A stretch of 64,000 bases of DNA, from positions 69,454-133,453 of the forward strand of contig NZ_VXCA01000001.1 of assembly GCF_011369485.1 (NCBI RefSeq), written 5' to 3'. Below the pieces are notes generated by a model. It searched no databases and had not been told where the DNA came from. It worked only from the letters and a program-made list of their open reading frames with translations. A program made the translations under genes and the position numbers. The stretch is from Pseudomonas atagonensis. Lineage in GTDB: Bacteria; Pseudomonadota; Gammaproteobacteria; Pseudomonadales; Pseudomonadaceae. This document shows positions 53,310-62,416 of this stretch, piece after piece (positions within the stretch are counted from its first letter, which is position 1; the number at the start of each line of letters is the position of its first letter).

Positions 53310-54413
53310 TCATTGGCCAGTGGCGGTTTTGAATTTGGTCCAGGTGCGCATGCGCGCGCGCATGTCGGCCTGGGGAATATCCTTGCCGGGGATTAATCGA
53401 GCATAGGTCGCTTCGTCGAGGTAGATGTCCGGGTTGTCGCGCATCGCTGCATCGACGTTCGGCCGTGCCTTGGCATTGGAAGTCGGGTAACCGGTGAAGT
53501 TACTGATCGCAGCCATGTTCTGCGGGCGCATGACGAAGTTGATGAACGCATAGGCGTACTCCGGGTGTTTGGCGTCCACCGGAATGGCCATGGTGTCCAT
53601 CCACACCGTGGTGCCCTCGCGGGGAATCCGGTACTGGAATTTCGTCTGTTTGCCGGCGCTGTCGGAGGTGCGCTGCGCCTGGGTCATGTCGCCGCTGTAA
53701 CCGAGCGACAGGCACAGGTTGCCGTTGACCAGATCGGTCACCGGTTGCGACTGGAACTTGCGCACGTAAGGACGCATTTTCATCAGCACTTCACTGGCCG
53801 CCGCCAGATCCGCGGGTTTCGCGCTGCGCGGATCACGCCCGAGGTAATTGAGCACCACTGCCAGCACTTCGTCCGGCGAGTCGATCATCGAGATGCCGCA
53901 GTCGGCGAACTTCGCCGCCAGCTCCGGTTTGAACAACATGTCCAGGCTGTTCACCGGCGCATCGGCCATGCGCTGCTTGATCTGTTCGGCGTTGTAGGTC
54001 AGGCCGATGGTGCCCCAGGTGTAAGGCACCGTGGCTTTGCTGGAGTGCTCGTAATGGCTGCGCAACTTCTGCAAACCGGGCTCGATGTCGTTCAGTTCGG
54101 TCAGCTTCGACTGATCCAGCGGCAGCAGGCTGCCGGCGCGCATCAGGCGTTCGGCCACGGTGTCGCCGGGGAAGATCAGATCGTAACCGCTGCCACCGGA
54201 AAGCATCTTGGCTTCGAGGGTTTCGCTGCCGTCCATGACGTCGTAAATCACCTTGATCCCGGTTTCTGCGGTAAAGCGGCTCAGGGTGTCTTCGGCAAAA
54301 TAATCCGCCCAGTTGTACAGCCGCAGCGTCTTGTCCTCGGCATGCAGCGCAGGCATGAAGCAAGTCAGCGCCAGGCCCATCGCGCCGAGTAACCGCTTGT
54401 GGTTCGTGGTCAT
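53310..54413 (-). CDS. Polyamine ABC transporter substrate-binding protein (PotF/SpuD-like)
   Basis: The 367-residue periplasmic protein has a signal peptide (1-26, LHA-ED) and a PotD/PotF fold: LRLYNWADYFAEDTLSRFTA, VIYDVMDGSETLEAKMLSGG, YDLIFPGD, TVPYTWGTIGLTYN and EGTTVWMDTMAIPVDAKHP. It binds putrescine-type polyamines or agmatine. No permease or ATPase genes are near, so it may serve a transporter encoded elsewhere or act with the exported deiminase. AAGGGG precedes the ATG at 54413. It starts one base after the aguB stop. Confidence 0.88.
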   Translation of the reverse strand: MTTNHKRLLGAMGLALTCFMPALHAEDKTLRLYNWADYFAEDTLSRFTAETGIKVIYDVMDGSETLEAKMLSGGSGYDLIFPGDTVAERLMRAGSLLPLDQSKLTELNDIEPGLQKLRSHYEHSSKATVPYTWGTIGLTYNAEQIKQRMADAPVNSLDMLFKPELAAKFADCGISMIDSPDEVLAVVLNYLGRDPRSAKPADLAAASEVLMKMRPYVRKFQSQPVTDLVNGNLCLSLGYSGDMTQAQRTSDSAGKQTKFQYRIPREGTTVWMDTMAIPVDAKHPEYAYAFINFVMRPQNMAAISNFTGYPTSNAKARPNVDAAMRDNPDIYLDEATYARLIPGKDIPQADMRARMRTWTKFKTATGQ

Positions 54414-54414
54414 G

Positions 54415-55323
54415 TCAAACCCCTTGAGTATTCCAGCGTGCATGGAGGTGACGGCCATCCTGGGTGAGCAATGCGCCGTACATGTCTGGACGGCGGTCGC
54501 GGTAAATGCCCCAGGTCAAACGGTCTTCGCGCATGGCCGCCAGGTCGAGGCTGTGCACCAGCACGCCGGTGCTGTCGCGATCGGCTTCGGCGAGCAATTT
54601 GCCCTTGTGATCGCTGATAAACGAAGAGCCGTAGAAACCCATTTGCAGCATCGGATCGGTGCTCGCGGTTTCGCGCCCGACCCGGTTGCACGCCACCACC
54701 GGCAGCAGATTCGCCGCCGCATGACCGCGCATGGTCATCTGCCAATGGTCGCGGGAATCCAGCGTTGCGCAGCCCGGCTCAGAGCCGATTGCCGTAGGAA
54801 ACAGCAGCACCTCGGCGCCCATCAGCGCCAGACACCGCGCGGTCTCGGGGAACCACTGATCCCAGCAGATGCCCACGCCGAGACGGCCGAACGCGGTGTC
54901 CCAGACTTTGAAACCGGTGTCGCCGGGGCTGAAATATTCCTTCTCCTGATAACCGATGGCGTTGGGAATGTGCGTCTTGCGATACACGCCCAGCAAGCGT
55001 CCGTCGGCATCGGCCACGGTCAGCGAGTTGAAGTAGGCGTTACCGGCCTTCTCGAACCAGCTCAGCGGCAACACCACACCCAACTCCCGGGCCAGCGCGG
55101 CAAAGCGATCAAGCACGTGGCTGTCGCGATACTCCTGCGCCAGCGCAAGATGCTGGTGGTTCTGCTCGATGCAGAAATACGGCGTGGCAAACAGCTCCTG
55201 CAACAGGATCACTTGCGCACCTTTGGCAGCGGCCTCGCGCACCAGTTGTTCGGCGCGGTCAAGGTTGCCCGGCAAATCCCAGGTGCACGGCATCTGCGTA
55301 GCGGCGACGGTCAGCATCGTCAT
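54415..55323 (-). CDS. aguB: N-carbamoylputrescine amidase
   Basis: A 302-residue nitrilase-superfamily enzyme that converts N-carbamoylputrescine to putrescine, CO2 and NH3. The catalytic triad is Glu43 (LQELFATPYF), Lys116 (YRKTHIPNAIGYQEK) and Cys153 (GICWDQWFPE), and the CWDQWFPETAR sequence is characteristic of AguB. A GGAGGG site supports the ATG at 55323. It follows aguA after three bases and precedes the binding-protein gene by one. Confidence 0.92.
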   Translation of the reverse strand: MTMLTVAATQMPCTWDLPGNLDRAEQLVREAAAKGAQVILLQELFATPYFCIEQNHQHLALAQEYRDSHVLDRFAALARELGVVLPLSWFEKAGNAYFNSLTVADADGRLLGVYRKTHIPNAIGYQEKEYFSPGDTGFKVWDTAFGRLGVGICWDQWFPETARCLALMGAEVLLFPTAIGSEPGCATLDSRDHWQMTMRGHAAANLLPVVACNRVGRETASTDPMLQMGFYGSSFISDHKGKLLAEADRDSTGVLVHSLDLAAMREDRLTWGIYRDRRPDMYGALLTQDGRHLHARWNTQGV

Positions 55324-55326
55324 GTT

Positions 55327-56379
55327 TCAACCCTCCACCGGCCAGGCTGGCTGCTGCTGGGTGATGCAGTGCACACCGCCGCCGCCATGGGCCAGATGGT
55401 TGATGCGCACCGGCACCACTTCGCGTCCCGGGAAGGCCTGTTCCAGCACTTTGGCAGCAACGTTGTCGGCCTCGATCCCGTAAGCCGGCATGATGATCGC
55501 GCCGTTGGCGATGTAGAAATTGGTGTACGAAGCGCAGAACACTTCGGCTTCGGTGTCCACGGCGTCGGTGGCTTCAAACAGCTCAATCAGCTCGAACTGG
55601 CGGCCGTTGGCATCGGTTGCCAGCTGCAGTGCGCGACGGTTTTCCTTGACGACTTCAGCGTATACCGACGATTGATCGTGGGTCGCATCGACCAGCAACA
55701 CGCCAGGACGGGCGAAGGCGCAGACGCCATCGACGTGGCCGTCGGTCATGTCACCGGTGACGTAATCCGGATCGCCCGGCAACCAGATGGTTTTCTTCAC
55801 ACCGAGCAGACGGCTGAAGATTTCTTCCATCTCGGCCTTGCTCATGCCCGGGTTGCGATTGGGGTTGAGCAACACCGATTCAGTGGTGATCAGCGTGCCT
55901 TCGCCGTCAACGTGAATCGCCCCGCCCTCGTTGCTCAGCGGCGTGCCGAAGCATTCCAGACCGAGATGATTGAGCGCACGACGCGCGAGGCTTTCGTCCA
56001 GGTCATGGGCCGACTTGCCGCCCCACGCGTTGAAGCGCCAGCTCACCCCGGCCAGACCTTGCTGCGGATGGCAGACGAAGCTTGGCCCGGAGTCGCGGCA
56101 CCAACTGTCGTTGACCGCCAATGGGATCAGCTGGATGTTCGGCCCGCACAAGGCTTTGGCGCTGGCGATGGCCGAGGGATCGACGACCATTTTTACCGGT
56201 TCGAAACGGGCGATGGCGTTGGCCACCCGAGCGAAATCTTCCTGCACCAACGGCAGGGTCACGCGCCAACCGGATTCCCAAAGTGCCTTGTTGTGTGGCC
56301 AGACCATCCACGTCGCTGCGTGCGTCACCCATTCCGCCGGCATCATCCAAGCGCTGTTTTTATTGTCGTTGTGCTGCAT
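55327..56379 (-). CDS. aguA: Agmatine deiminase
   Basis: The 350-residue cytosolic enzyme hydrolyses agmatine to N-carbamoylputrescine and ammonia. The guanidine-group family residues are in NDSWCRDSGPSFV, SNEGGAIHVDGEGT, DGHVDGVCAFARPG and the catalytic Cys338 in GGGGVHCITQQQP. It is slightly shorter than the P. aeruginosa AguA. It is the first gene of the operon aguA-aguB-binding protein-Tat deiminase-GlxA, divergent from a LysR gene across about 110 bp. Confidence 0.93.
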   Translation of the reverse strand: MQHNDNKNSAWMMPAEWVTHAATWMVWPHNKALWESGWRVTLPLVQEDFARVANAIARFEPVKMVVDPSAIASAKALCGPNIQLIPLAVNDSWCRDSGPSFVCHPQQGLAGVSWRFNAWGGKSAHDLDESLARRALNHLGLECFGTPLSNEGGAIHVDGEGTLITTESVLLNPNRNPGMSKAEMEEIFSRLLGVKKTIWLPGDPDYVTGDMTDGHVDGVCAFARPGVLLVDATHDQSSVYAEVVKENRRALQLATDANGRQFELIELFEATDAVDTEAEVFCASYTNFYIANGAIIMPAYGIEADNVAAKVLEQAFPGREVVPVRINHLAHGGGGVHCITQQQPAWPVEG

Positions 56380-56490
56380 GATAAGCCTCGTCAGTTAAGC
56401 TGTTGTGTTCACGACGACCATGCTACGGACAAGCAAACAGGCAAACAAACGATGGATTTAGCGCACAACTGATTAGAGGAGCTTATCGAT

Positions 56491-57351
56491 ATGCTAAAAC
56501 ACTGGCCCCCGCTCAGCTCCTTGCGCGGCTTTGAAGCGGCCGCCCGGCTGGGCAGTTTTCACAAGGCCGCGCAAGAGTTGAACCTCACGCAGTCGGCGAT
56601 CAGTCAGCAGATCCGCAGCCTTGAGGCGTATCTGGAACAGCCGCTGTTTTTCCGCAGCGGGCGCAGCGTGGCACTCACCGACGCCGGGCACGATTTGCTC
56701 AGCACCACGCAAGCAATGCTGCAGCAATTGGCCGTCGGCATTCGTCGTCTCGGGCAGTATCAGAAGCCCAATCAATTGGTGCTCAACACCACGCCGGCGT
56801 TTGCCCGTCATTGGTTGTTGCCGCGTCTGGGGGCGTTTCGCCGCGAGCATCCGCAGGTCGATCTGTGGATCTACAGCACCGATGAAGTGCCGGACATGGC
56901 CAGCCAGACCATCGATCTGGCGGTGCGCGACGACATCAGCTCGCAGGCCGAATGCAGTTTCAAAGTGCTGCACGCCGATCGCCTCTACCCGGCGTGTCAC
57001 CCCAGCGTGTTGGCACTGCCCGCCACGCAACGCACCACGTTGCATGGCGAGCGCGAAATGGACTGGAGCCATTGGGCCGTCGAGGCCGGGATTGATGTCG
57101 GCCAACAGGATCAAGGCCTGAATTTTTCCGATCCGGGCTTGTTGCTCGACGCCGCGTGTTCGGGCCTGGGCATCGCGCTGGTCAGCCAGTTACTCAGCCG
57201 TCAGGCGCGGGCCGACGGCGTGCTGCAACCCTTGGTCGAGCACACGATTCGCGGGCCGAACTGGGCGCTGCTGACACACCGCGACAGTGAACACGACCCG
57301 ATGGCACGCAGCTTCAGCGAGTGGCTGTTGCAGAATCTGGCCGAGCCATGA
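56491..57351 (+). CDS. LysR family regulator, GcvA-like, divergent from aguA
   Basis: A 286-residue LysR regulator of the GcvA type (LSSLRGFEAAARLGSFHKAA, QELNLTQSAISQQIRSLE), with a C-terminal binding domain. GAGGAG stands before the ATG. The position suggests it controls the agmatine operon; in P. aeruginosa the aguBA genes are controlled by a TetR protein (AguR), which is not present here. Its last 38 bp overlap the end of the convergent LysR gene at 57314. Confidence 0.85.
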   Translation: MLKHWPPLSSLRGFEAAARLGSFHKAAQELNLTQSAISQQIRSLEAYLEQPLFFRSGRSVALTDAGHDLLSTTQAMLQQLAVGIRRLGQYQKPNQLVLNTTPAFARHWLLPRLGAFRREHPQVDLWIYSTDEVPDMASQTIDLAVRDDISSQAECSFKVLHADRLYPACHPSVLALPATQRTTLHGEREMDWSHWAVEAGIDVGQQDQGLNFSDPGLLLDAACSGLGIALVSQLLSRQARADGVLQPLVEHTIRGPNWALLTHRDSEHDPMARSFSEWLLQNLAEP

Positions 57352-58255
57352 CCGACGCATGTTGCGCCATGACCTCGACAATCCAGTCGATGAACACGCG
57401 CAGCTTGAGGCTGACATGCCGGTTCGGTGGGTAGGCCACGTACAGCGGCATCGGATCCAGCTGCCAGTCTTCAAACAACGGCAGCAGTTCACCGCTGGCC
57501 TCGTGGGCTTTCGACATGTAGGTCGGCAGCCACAACACGCCCATCCCGGCCAGACCCGCCGCCAGATAAGCGTTGCCGTCGTCCACCGCCAACACGTGTT
57601 GGCCGCGGATCTGCAGCCGCTCACTGGCATTGTGCAGGGCGTACGGCAGCGGTTTGCCGGTGCGCGCCCAGAGAAACCCGACCACCCGATGATGCGAGTC
57701 TTCCAGCTCCCGGGGATGCGTCGGCGTGCCGGCGCGCGCCAGGTATTGCGGCGCGGCAAACACGCCGAGCTTGAGATCGGCGACGCGGCGGGCCATCAGC
57801 GATTGATCCAGCAGTTCGCCGCCGCGCACCACGCAGTCGACGTTCTCGTCGATGATGTCGACGATCCGGTCGCTGACGCCCATGTCGATTTGAATGTCTG
57901 GATAGCGCGCATGAAAATCCGGCAGCACCGGCATCAGAATAAGACGTGCCAACGGGCTCGGCACATCGACGCGCAAGCGCCCTTTAGGCAGCACCGCCGC
58001 ACCGGGCAGGCTGGTTTCGGCATCATCGATGTCGGCCAGCAGCTTGATCACCCGTTCATAAAACACCGCGCCGTCGGCGGTGACGTTGACCTTGCGCGTG
58101 GTGCGATTAAGCAGCTTGACCCGCAGCCGCGCTTCCAGTTGCTGAACCAGTTGCGTCACCGTGGTCTTGCTCATGTGCAGGGTTTGCGCTGCCTTGGTGA
58201 AACTCCCCGCCTCGACCACCCGGGCAAAGGCCTGCATTGCATCAAAACGGTCCAC
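57314..58255 (-). CDS. LysR family transcriptional regulator (CrgA/DmlR-like)
   Basis: The 313-residue LysR regulator starts at a GTG at 58255 after GAGGG (VDRFDAMQAFARVVEAGSFT), a common start for this branch. The HTH is AAQTLHMSKTTVTQLVQQLE, and the binding domain has PKGRLRVDVPSPLARLILMP, typical of the CrgA/DmlR type. It is divergent from the ridA-like gene across 113 bp and probably regulates it. The C-termini of this and the preceding gene are encoded on opposite strands of the same 38 bp. Confidence 0.85.
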   Translation of the reverse strand: MDRFDAMQAFARVVEAGSFTKAAQTLHMSKTTVTQLVQQLEARLRVKLLNRTTRKVNVTADGAVFYERVIKLLADIDDAETSLPGAAVLPKGRLRVDVPSPLARLILMPVLPDFHARYPDIQIDMGVSDRIVDIIDENVDCVVRGGELLDQSLMARRVADLKLGVFAAPQYLARAGTPTHPRELEDSHHRVVGFLWARTGKPLPYALHNASERLQIRGQHVLAVDDGNAYLAAGLAGMGVLWLPTYMSKAHEASGELLPLFEDWQLDPMPLYVAYPPNRHVSLKLRVFIDWIVEVMAQHASVMARPDSATATR

Positions 58256-58368
58256 GTCGCGCCCTCTGATTGTTCGGGTTTCACAAACAGTGAACGCCAA
58301 GCTTGCGCGTTTATCGTCCGACTGCAAATACCTAAAGTGGCGCCATCAACTCACAGATGGAGACACCC

Positions 58369-58770
58369 ATGACTCAGCGCGACGTTGTTTTCCCACCAGC
58401 TCGACGCACGCTTTACGAACGTCATCGTTACTCGCCGGCCGTGCGTTCCAATGGCTTCCTGTTTGTCTCGGGACAAGTCGGCAGCACCGAGGACGGCACC
58501 CCCGAACCGGATCTGCAAAACCAGGTGCGCCAAGCCTTCAACAACCTTAACGCAATCCTCCACGAGGCCGCTTGCACCTTCGACGACGTGATCGACGTCA
58601 CCGTGTTCATTGTCGACCCGCAACACAAATTCGAGACGATCTGGAACGTGGTGCTCTCGGAGTTCTGGGGCGATGCACCGCATCCGACGGTGACAGCGGT
58701 TGGCGTGACCTGGCTGTATGGTTTCGACTTCGAGATCAAGGTGATCGCCAGACTGCCCGAAGCGGCCTGA
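58369..58770 (+). CDS. RidA family protein
   Basis: A 133-residue RidA/YjgF-type protein with the trimer-fold pattern YSPAVRSNGFLFVSGQVGS, LQNQVRQAFNNLNAILHEAA, DVIDVTVFIVDPQ and the ending PTVTAVGVTWLYGFDFEIKVIA. The canonical Arg of the RidA active site (R-x-x-V) is not at its usual place (HPTVTAVGV), as in the Rid2-7 subgroups, so deaminase activity is uncertain. The ATG at 58369 is six bases after GGAG. It is likely controlled by the divergent LysR gene. Confidence 0.82.
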   Translation: MTQRDVVFPPARRTLYERHRYSPAVRSNGFLFVSGQVGSTEDGTPEPDLQNQVRQAFNNLNAILHEAACTFDDVIDVTVFIVDPQHKFETIWNVVLSEFWGDAPHPTVTAVGVTWLYGFDFEIKVIARLPEAA

Positions 58771-58984
58771 CATTCAGCCCCATACACAGCGTGTCGGAAT
58801 CGTCGCAGATTGCCCGGCACGTCTGTCTCGAAGCCCGTCGTAGCATCTCCCGGCCGATTAACATTGGTCTTTCCCCGTTCGAATGCGTATAACCTCGCCG
58901 TTTCGTCTACCCTGACTTTGCGCGCCATTGCGGTAATACCGCGATGGCCCAACGACTTATGACGTTCATGAAACGGAGATTTCC

Positions 58985-59848
58985 ATGTTCAAGCGAACCC
59001 TCGCCCTGTCGGCCGGTCTGGCCCTGTCCTTGTCCGCGCTGGTCAGCCACGCCGCCGACGTGTTGAAAGTCAGCGCCATTCCCGATGAAGCCCCGACCGA
59101 ACTGCTGCGCAAGTTCGAACCGCTGGGGGCATATCTGGAGCAGCAATTGGGCATGAAGGTGCAGTTCGTGCCGGTGGCTGATTACCCGGCGGTGGTTGAA
59201 GCCCTGGCAACTGATCGCCTCGACATGGCCTGGCTGGGCGGCTTTACCTTTGTTCAGGCGCGCTTGAAGACAGACGCCACCACTCCGGTGATTCCACTGG
59301 TGCAGCGCGAGCAGGATGCGCAGTTCACCAGCAAATTCATCACCGCCGACCCGAATGTGAAGAGCCTCGCTGACCTGAAGGGCAAGACCTTTGCCTTCGG
59401 TTCCGTGTCGTCCACGTCCGGCAGTCTGATGCCGCGTTACTTCATGCTGAAGAACGACAACATCAAACCCGAAGCCTATTTCAGCCGCGTCGCCTACTCT
59501 GGCGCCCACGACGCCACGGTGGCCTGGGTACAGGCCGGCAAGGTCGATGCCGGTGTGTTGAACGCCAGCGTCTGGCAGAAACTGGTCGACGCGGGCAAGG
59601 TCGACACCAACAAGGTCAAAGTCTTCGCCACCACCCCGACCTACTTCGATTACAACTGGACCGTGCGCGGCACCCTCGACCCGGCGCTGGCCGCGAAGAT
59701 CAAAAAAGCCTTCCTCGACCTCGATCCAGCCAACCCGGAACAGAAGAAGATTCTCGATCTGCAAGCCGCCAGCCGTTTCATCGAAACCAAACCTGAAAAC
59801 TACAAGGGCATCGAGGAAGCCGCCCGCGCTGCCGAACTGTTGAAATGA
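58985..59848 (+). CDS. PhnD-like (phosphonate/putative selenate) ABC substrate-binding protein
   Basis: The 287-residue periplasmic protein has a signal peptide (1-23, SHA-AD) and a PhnD-type binding domain: VSAIPDEAPTELLRKFEPLG, DRLDMAWLGGFTFVQA, FAFGSVSSTSGSLMPRYFML, and YSGAHDATVAWVQAGKVDAG. The SVSSTSG loop is the usual anion-binding Ser/Thr site. NCBI annotates such proteins as putative selenate importers; phosphonate, phosphite or selenate are all possible. Its stop overlaps the start of the ATPase gene (ATGA). Confidence 0.85.
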   Translation: MFKRTLALSAGLALSLSALVSHAADVLKVSAIPDEAPTELLRKFEPLGAYLEQQLGMKVQFVPVADYPAVVEALATDRLDMAWLGGFTFVQARLKTDATTPVIPLVQREQDAQFTSKFITADPNVKSLADLKGKTFAFGSVSSTSGSLMPRYFMLKNDNIKPEAYFSRVAYSGAHDATVAWVQAGKVDAGVLNASVWQKLVDAGKVDTNKVKVFATTPTYFDYNWTVRGTLDPALAAKIKKAFLDLDPANPEQKKILDLQAASRFIETKPENYKGIEEAARAAELLK

Positions 59849-60642
59849 CCCTGAGCCTCACTCAAGGCAGCCTGCGCCACGCCAATGGAGTCGATGCCCT
59901 GCGTGGCGTCGACTTGCAGATTGGCGCTGGCGAACAGGTTGCAATCATCGGCCCTTCCGGGGCCGGTAAATCGAGCTTGCTCAACTTGTTGGCGACCGCT
60001 GTACAACCGAGCAGCGGCGATATTGACGTGCTTGGCGAGCGCGCCTGGCATTTGTCCGCGCGCCAGCGCCAGCGTCTGCGCGCGCGGATCGGTCTGGTGC
60101 ATCAGGCGCCACCGCTGCCGCCGCGCCAGCGCGTGGTGACGGCCGTACTGGCCGGCAAGCTCGGGCAATGGAGTCTGGGCAAAAGTCTGCTGAACCTGTT
60201 GCATCCAGTGGACGTCACGGGCGCCCGCGCAGCGTTGGCACGACTGGACCTGGGCGACAAACTGTTCGCGCATTGCCAGCAATTGTCCGGCGGTCAATTG
60301 CAACGGGTCGGCATCGCCCGTGTCTTGTACCAGGCGCCGGAGATTCTGTTGGCCGATGAGCCGGTGTCGGCGATGGACCCGGTATTGGCCGGGCACACAT
60401 TGTCGATCCTTTCGCGACATGCGCGTGAACACAACGTCACGCTGGTGGCGAGTCTGCACGCGGTCGAACTGGCACTGGCGCACTTCCCGCGCATCATTGG
60501 ATTGCGCGACGGGCAGATTTTGTTCGATTGCCCTTCCAGCGACGTCAGTCGCGACATGCTCGATACGCTTTACGCCAACGAGCAACTGCAATCTCCACCG
60601 CCGCCAAACACGCCGCTGATTGTGCAGATTCCACGATGCTGA
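59845..60642 (+). CDS. ABC transporter ATP-binding protein (PhnC-like)
   Basis: A 265-residue ATPase with Walker A GPSGAGKSS (36-44), signature LSGGQLQRVGIARVL, Walker B ILLADEP and the H-loop in VASLHAVELAL. It powers the importer. The reading frame begins inside the binding-protein stop (ATGA) and ends over the start of the first permease, so translation is tightly coupled. Confidence 0.9.
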   Translation: MTLSLTQGSLRHANGVDALRGVDLQIGAGEQVAIIGPSGAGKSSLLNLLATAVQPSSGDIDVLGERAWHLSARQRQRLRARIGLVHQAPPLPPRQRVVTAVLAGKLGQWSLGKSLLNLLHPVDVTGARAALARLDLGDKLFAHCQQLSGGQLQRVGIARVLYQAPEILLADEPVSAMDPVLAGHTLSILSRHAREHNVTLVASLHAVELALAHFPRIIGLRDGQILFDCPSSDVSRDMLDTLYANEQLQSPPPPNTPLIVQIPRC

Positions 60643-61463
60643 GGGCCGATTCACGCGATCCCGCCGCCCTGCCGCGCCTGCTCCTGACCCTGCTCGCGAT
60701 TGCCCTGCTGTGGCCGGGGATTCAGCTCAGCGAACTGGACCTGGGCGTGCTGCTGCGCGCCGACAGCCAGAATGAAATGGGCCGGTTTGTCGGGCAGTTC
60801 TGGCCACCGGCACACGACGAAGCGTTTCTGCAACTGCTGCTCAAAGCCACGCTGCAAACCCTCGCCATCGCCACGGCCGGCATGGCACTGGCGCTGTTGC
60901 TGGCGGTGCCGGCCGGATTGCTCGCCAGCCGTGCGTTATCGCTGTCGGCCGCCTCACGCGGGGGCGTGCCCAGCAGACTCGGGCGCCTGCTGCGCTGGCC
61001 GGTTCGTGGTTTGCTGATCTTTCTGCGCAGCGTGCCGGAAATCGTCTGGGCGCTGCTGTTCGTACGCGCGGTCGGCCTCGGCCCGGCGGCGGGCGTGCTG
61101 GCGATTGCGATCACCTACAGCGGCATGCTCGGCAAAGTCTACGCAGAGATTTTCGAGTCGACCGATCAACGTCCGGCGCACGCCTTGTTGCAGGCCGGCA
61201 GCGGTCGGCTCGCGGCGTTTGCCTACGGCACTCTGCCCAATGTCGCCACGGAACTGGTGTCGTACACGGTCTATCGCTGGGAGTGCGCGATCAGGGCCTC
61301 GGTGGTCATGGGTTTTGTCGGCGCCGGTGGACTCGGTCAGCAGATCGACCTATCGATTCGCATGTTCGCCGCAGGTGAAGTCGCGAGCATGTTGCTGACG
61401 TTTCTGGTGCTGGTGCTGGCCGCCGACCAACTCAGCCGACTGCTGCGCTGGAGGCTGGCATGA
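60636..61463 (+). CDS. ABC transporter permease, PhnE-like, first of two
   Basis: The 275-residue protein has about six helices, an extended N-terminal periplasmic part (30-80), and the coupling loop EIFESTDQRPAHALLQAGSG with its EAA-like motif. Together with the next gene it forms a heterodimeric channel. The ATG at 60636 lies inside the ATPase stop region, and its own stop overlaps the next start (ATGA). Confidence 0.88.
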   Translation: MLRADSRDPAALPRLLLTLLAIALLWPGIQLSELDLGVLLRADSQNEMGRFVGQFWPPAHDEAFLQLLLKATLQTLAIATAGMALALLLAVPAGLLASRALSLSAASRGGVPSRLGRLLRWPVRGLLIFLRSVPEIVWALLFVRAVGLGPAAGVLAIAITYSGMLGKVYAEIFESTDQRPAHALLQAGSGRLAAFAYGTLPNVATELVSYTVYRWECAIRASVVMGFVGAGGLGQQIDLSIRMFAAGEVASMLLTFLVLVLAADQLSRLLRWRLA

Positions 61464-62227
61464 ATCGCCTGATCAATCTGTTGCTGCTGACCGGCATCGT
61501 TTTGGCGGTCATCACGTCGTTCGCTTATCTGGGCCTTGATCTTGGCGAGCTGAGCAGCGTCAACAGCCTGAAGCAGATGGGCGCGTACGTGCAGCGCTTT
61601 CTCAGCCCGAACTTGAGCGCAGATTATCTGCGAGCGATTTTCCACGGTTCGCTGGAAACCCTGGCCATGTCGGCCCTCGGCACTTTACTCGCGGCAGTGT
61701 TCGGCATTGTCCTCGCCCTGCCTGCTGCCGGACGCTTCGGCTGGCCGCTGCAAAGCGCTTCGCGCCTGTTGCTCAATGGTCTGCGGGCGATTCCGGAACT
61801 GGTCTGGGCGGCGCTGATGGTACTCGCTGCCGGCCTCGGCCCGAACGCCGGCACCCTTGCCCTCGCCCTGCATACCACCGGCGTACTGGGCCGCCTGTTC
61901 GCCGAAGCCCTGGAAAACACCCCGCCGCAACCCGCCGAAGCCATCCGCTTGCAGGGAGGCAACCCGATCCTCGCCTTCTGCTACGGCACCCTGCCCAACC
62001 TCGCCCCGCAACTGCTCGCCTACATTTTGTATCGCTGGGAAAACAACATCCGCATGGCCAGCGTGCTGGGTTTCGTCGGAGCCGGAGGCCTGGGGCAGAT
62101 GCTCTACGTGAGCCTCAGCCTGTTTCAGGAAGCACAGGCCAGCACGGTGATTCTGGCGATGCTGGGGCTGGTGTTTGTGGTCGACTGGTTGAGCGCGTGG
62201 AGCCGGCAGCGTTGGGTCAAGGCGTAG
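61460..62227 (+). CDS. ABC transporter permease, PhnE-like, second of two
   Basis: A 255-residue permease with about six helices and the EAA loop FAEALENTPPQPAEAIRLQG, similar in layout to the first permease (both with an ALGPxAG-type helix and the VLGFVGAGGLGQ motif). It is the last gene of the four-gene importer operon. A CCTCGC hairpin lies about 50 bp downstream. Confidence 0.88.
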   Translation: MNRLINLLLLTGIVLAVITSFAYLGLDLGELSSVNSLKQMGAYVQRFLSPNLSADYLRAIFHGSLETLAMSALGTLLAAVFGIVLALPAAGRFGWPLQSASRLLLNGLRAIPELVWAALMVLAAGLGPNAGTLALALHTTGVLGRLFAEALENTPPQPAEAIRLQGGNPILAFCYGTLPNLAPQLLAYILYRWENNIRMASVLGFVGAGGLGQMLYVSLSLFQEAQASTVILAMLGLVFVVDWLSAWSRQRWVKA

Positions 62228-62280
62228 GCGCGGCGGCTGGCGAGTGGATATCCGGCAGATCCTGATTATGCTTCTAGAAA

Positions 62281-62298
62281 CCTCGCGCAAATGCGAGG
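62281..62298 (+). terminator. Weak hairpin after the ABC operon
   Basis: CCTCGC-GCAAAT-GCGAGG is a 6-bp stem, 53 bp after the stop, without a T tract. The rest of the 190-bp gap before the MFS gene shows nothing else. Confidence 0.35.
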
Positions 62299-62416
62299 CC
62301 GTCAATCTGTGCAAGCTTCACCCGACAGCGGTTCCGGCATACGCCACAAGGCCTGAGTGCGGTAAGCGGTAAAGGGAGACTCCGGCCTACAACAATAAGC
62401 ACGACGGAGAGCATCC

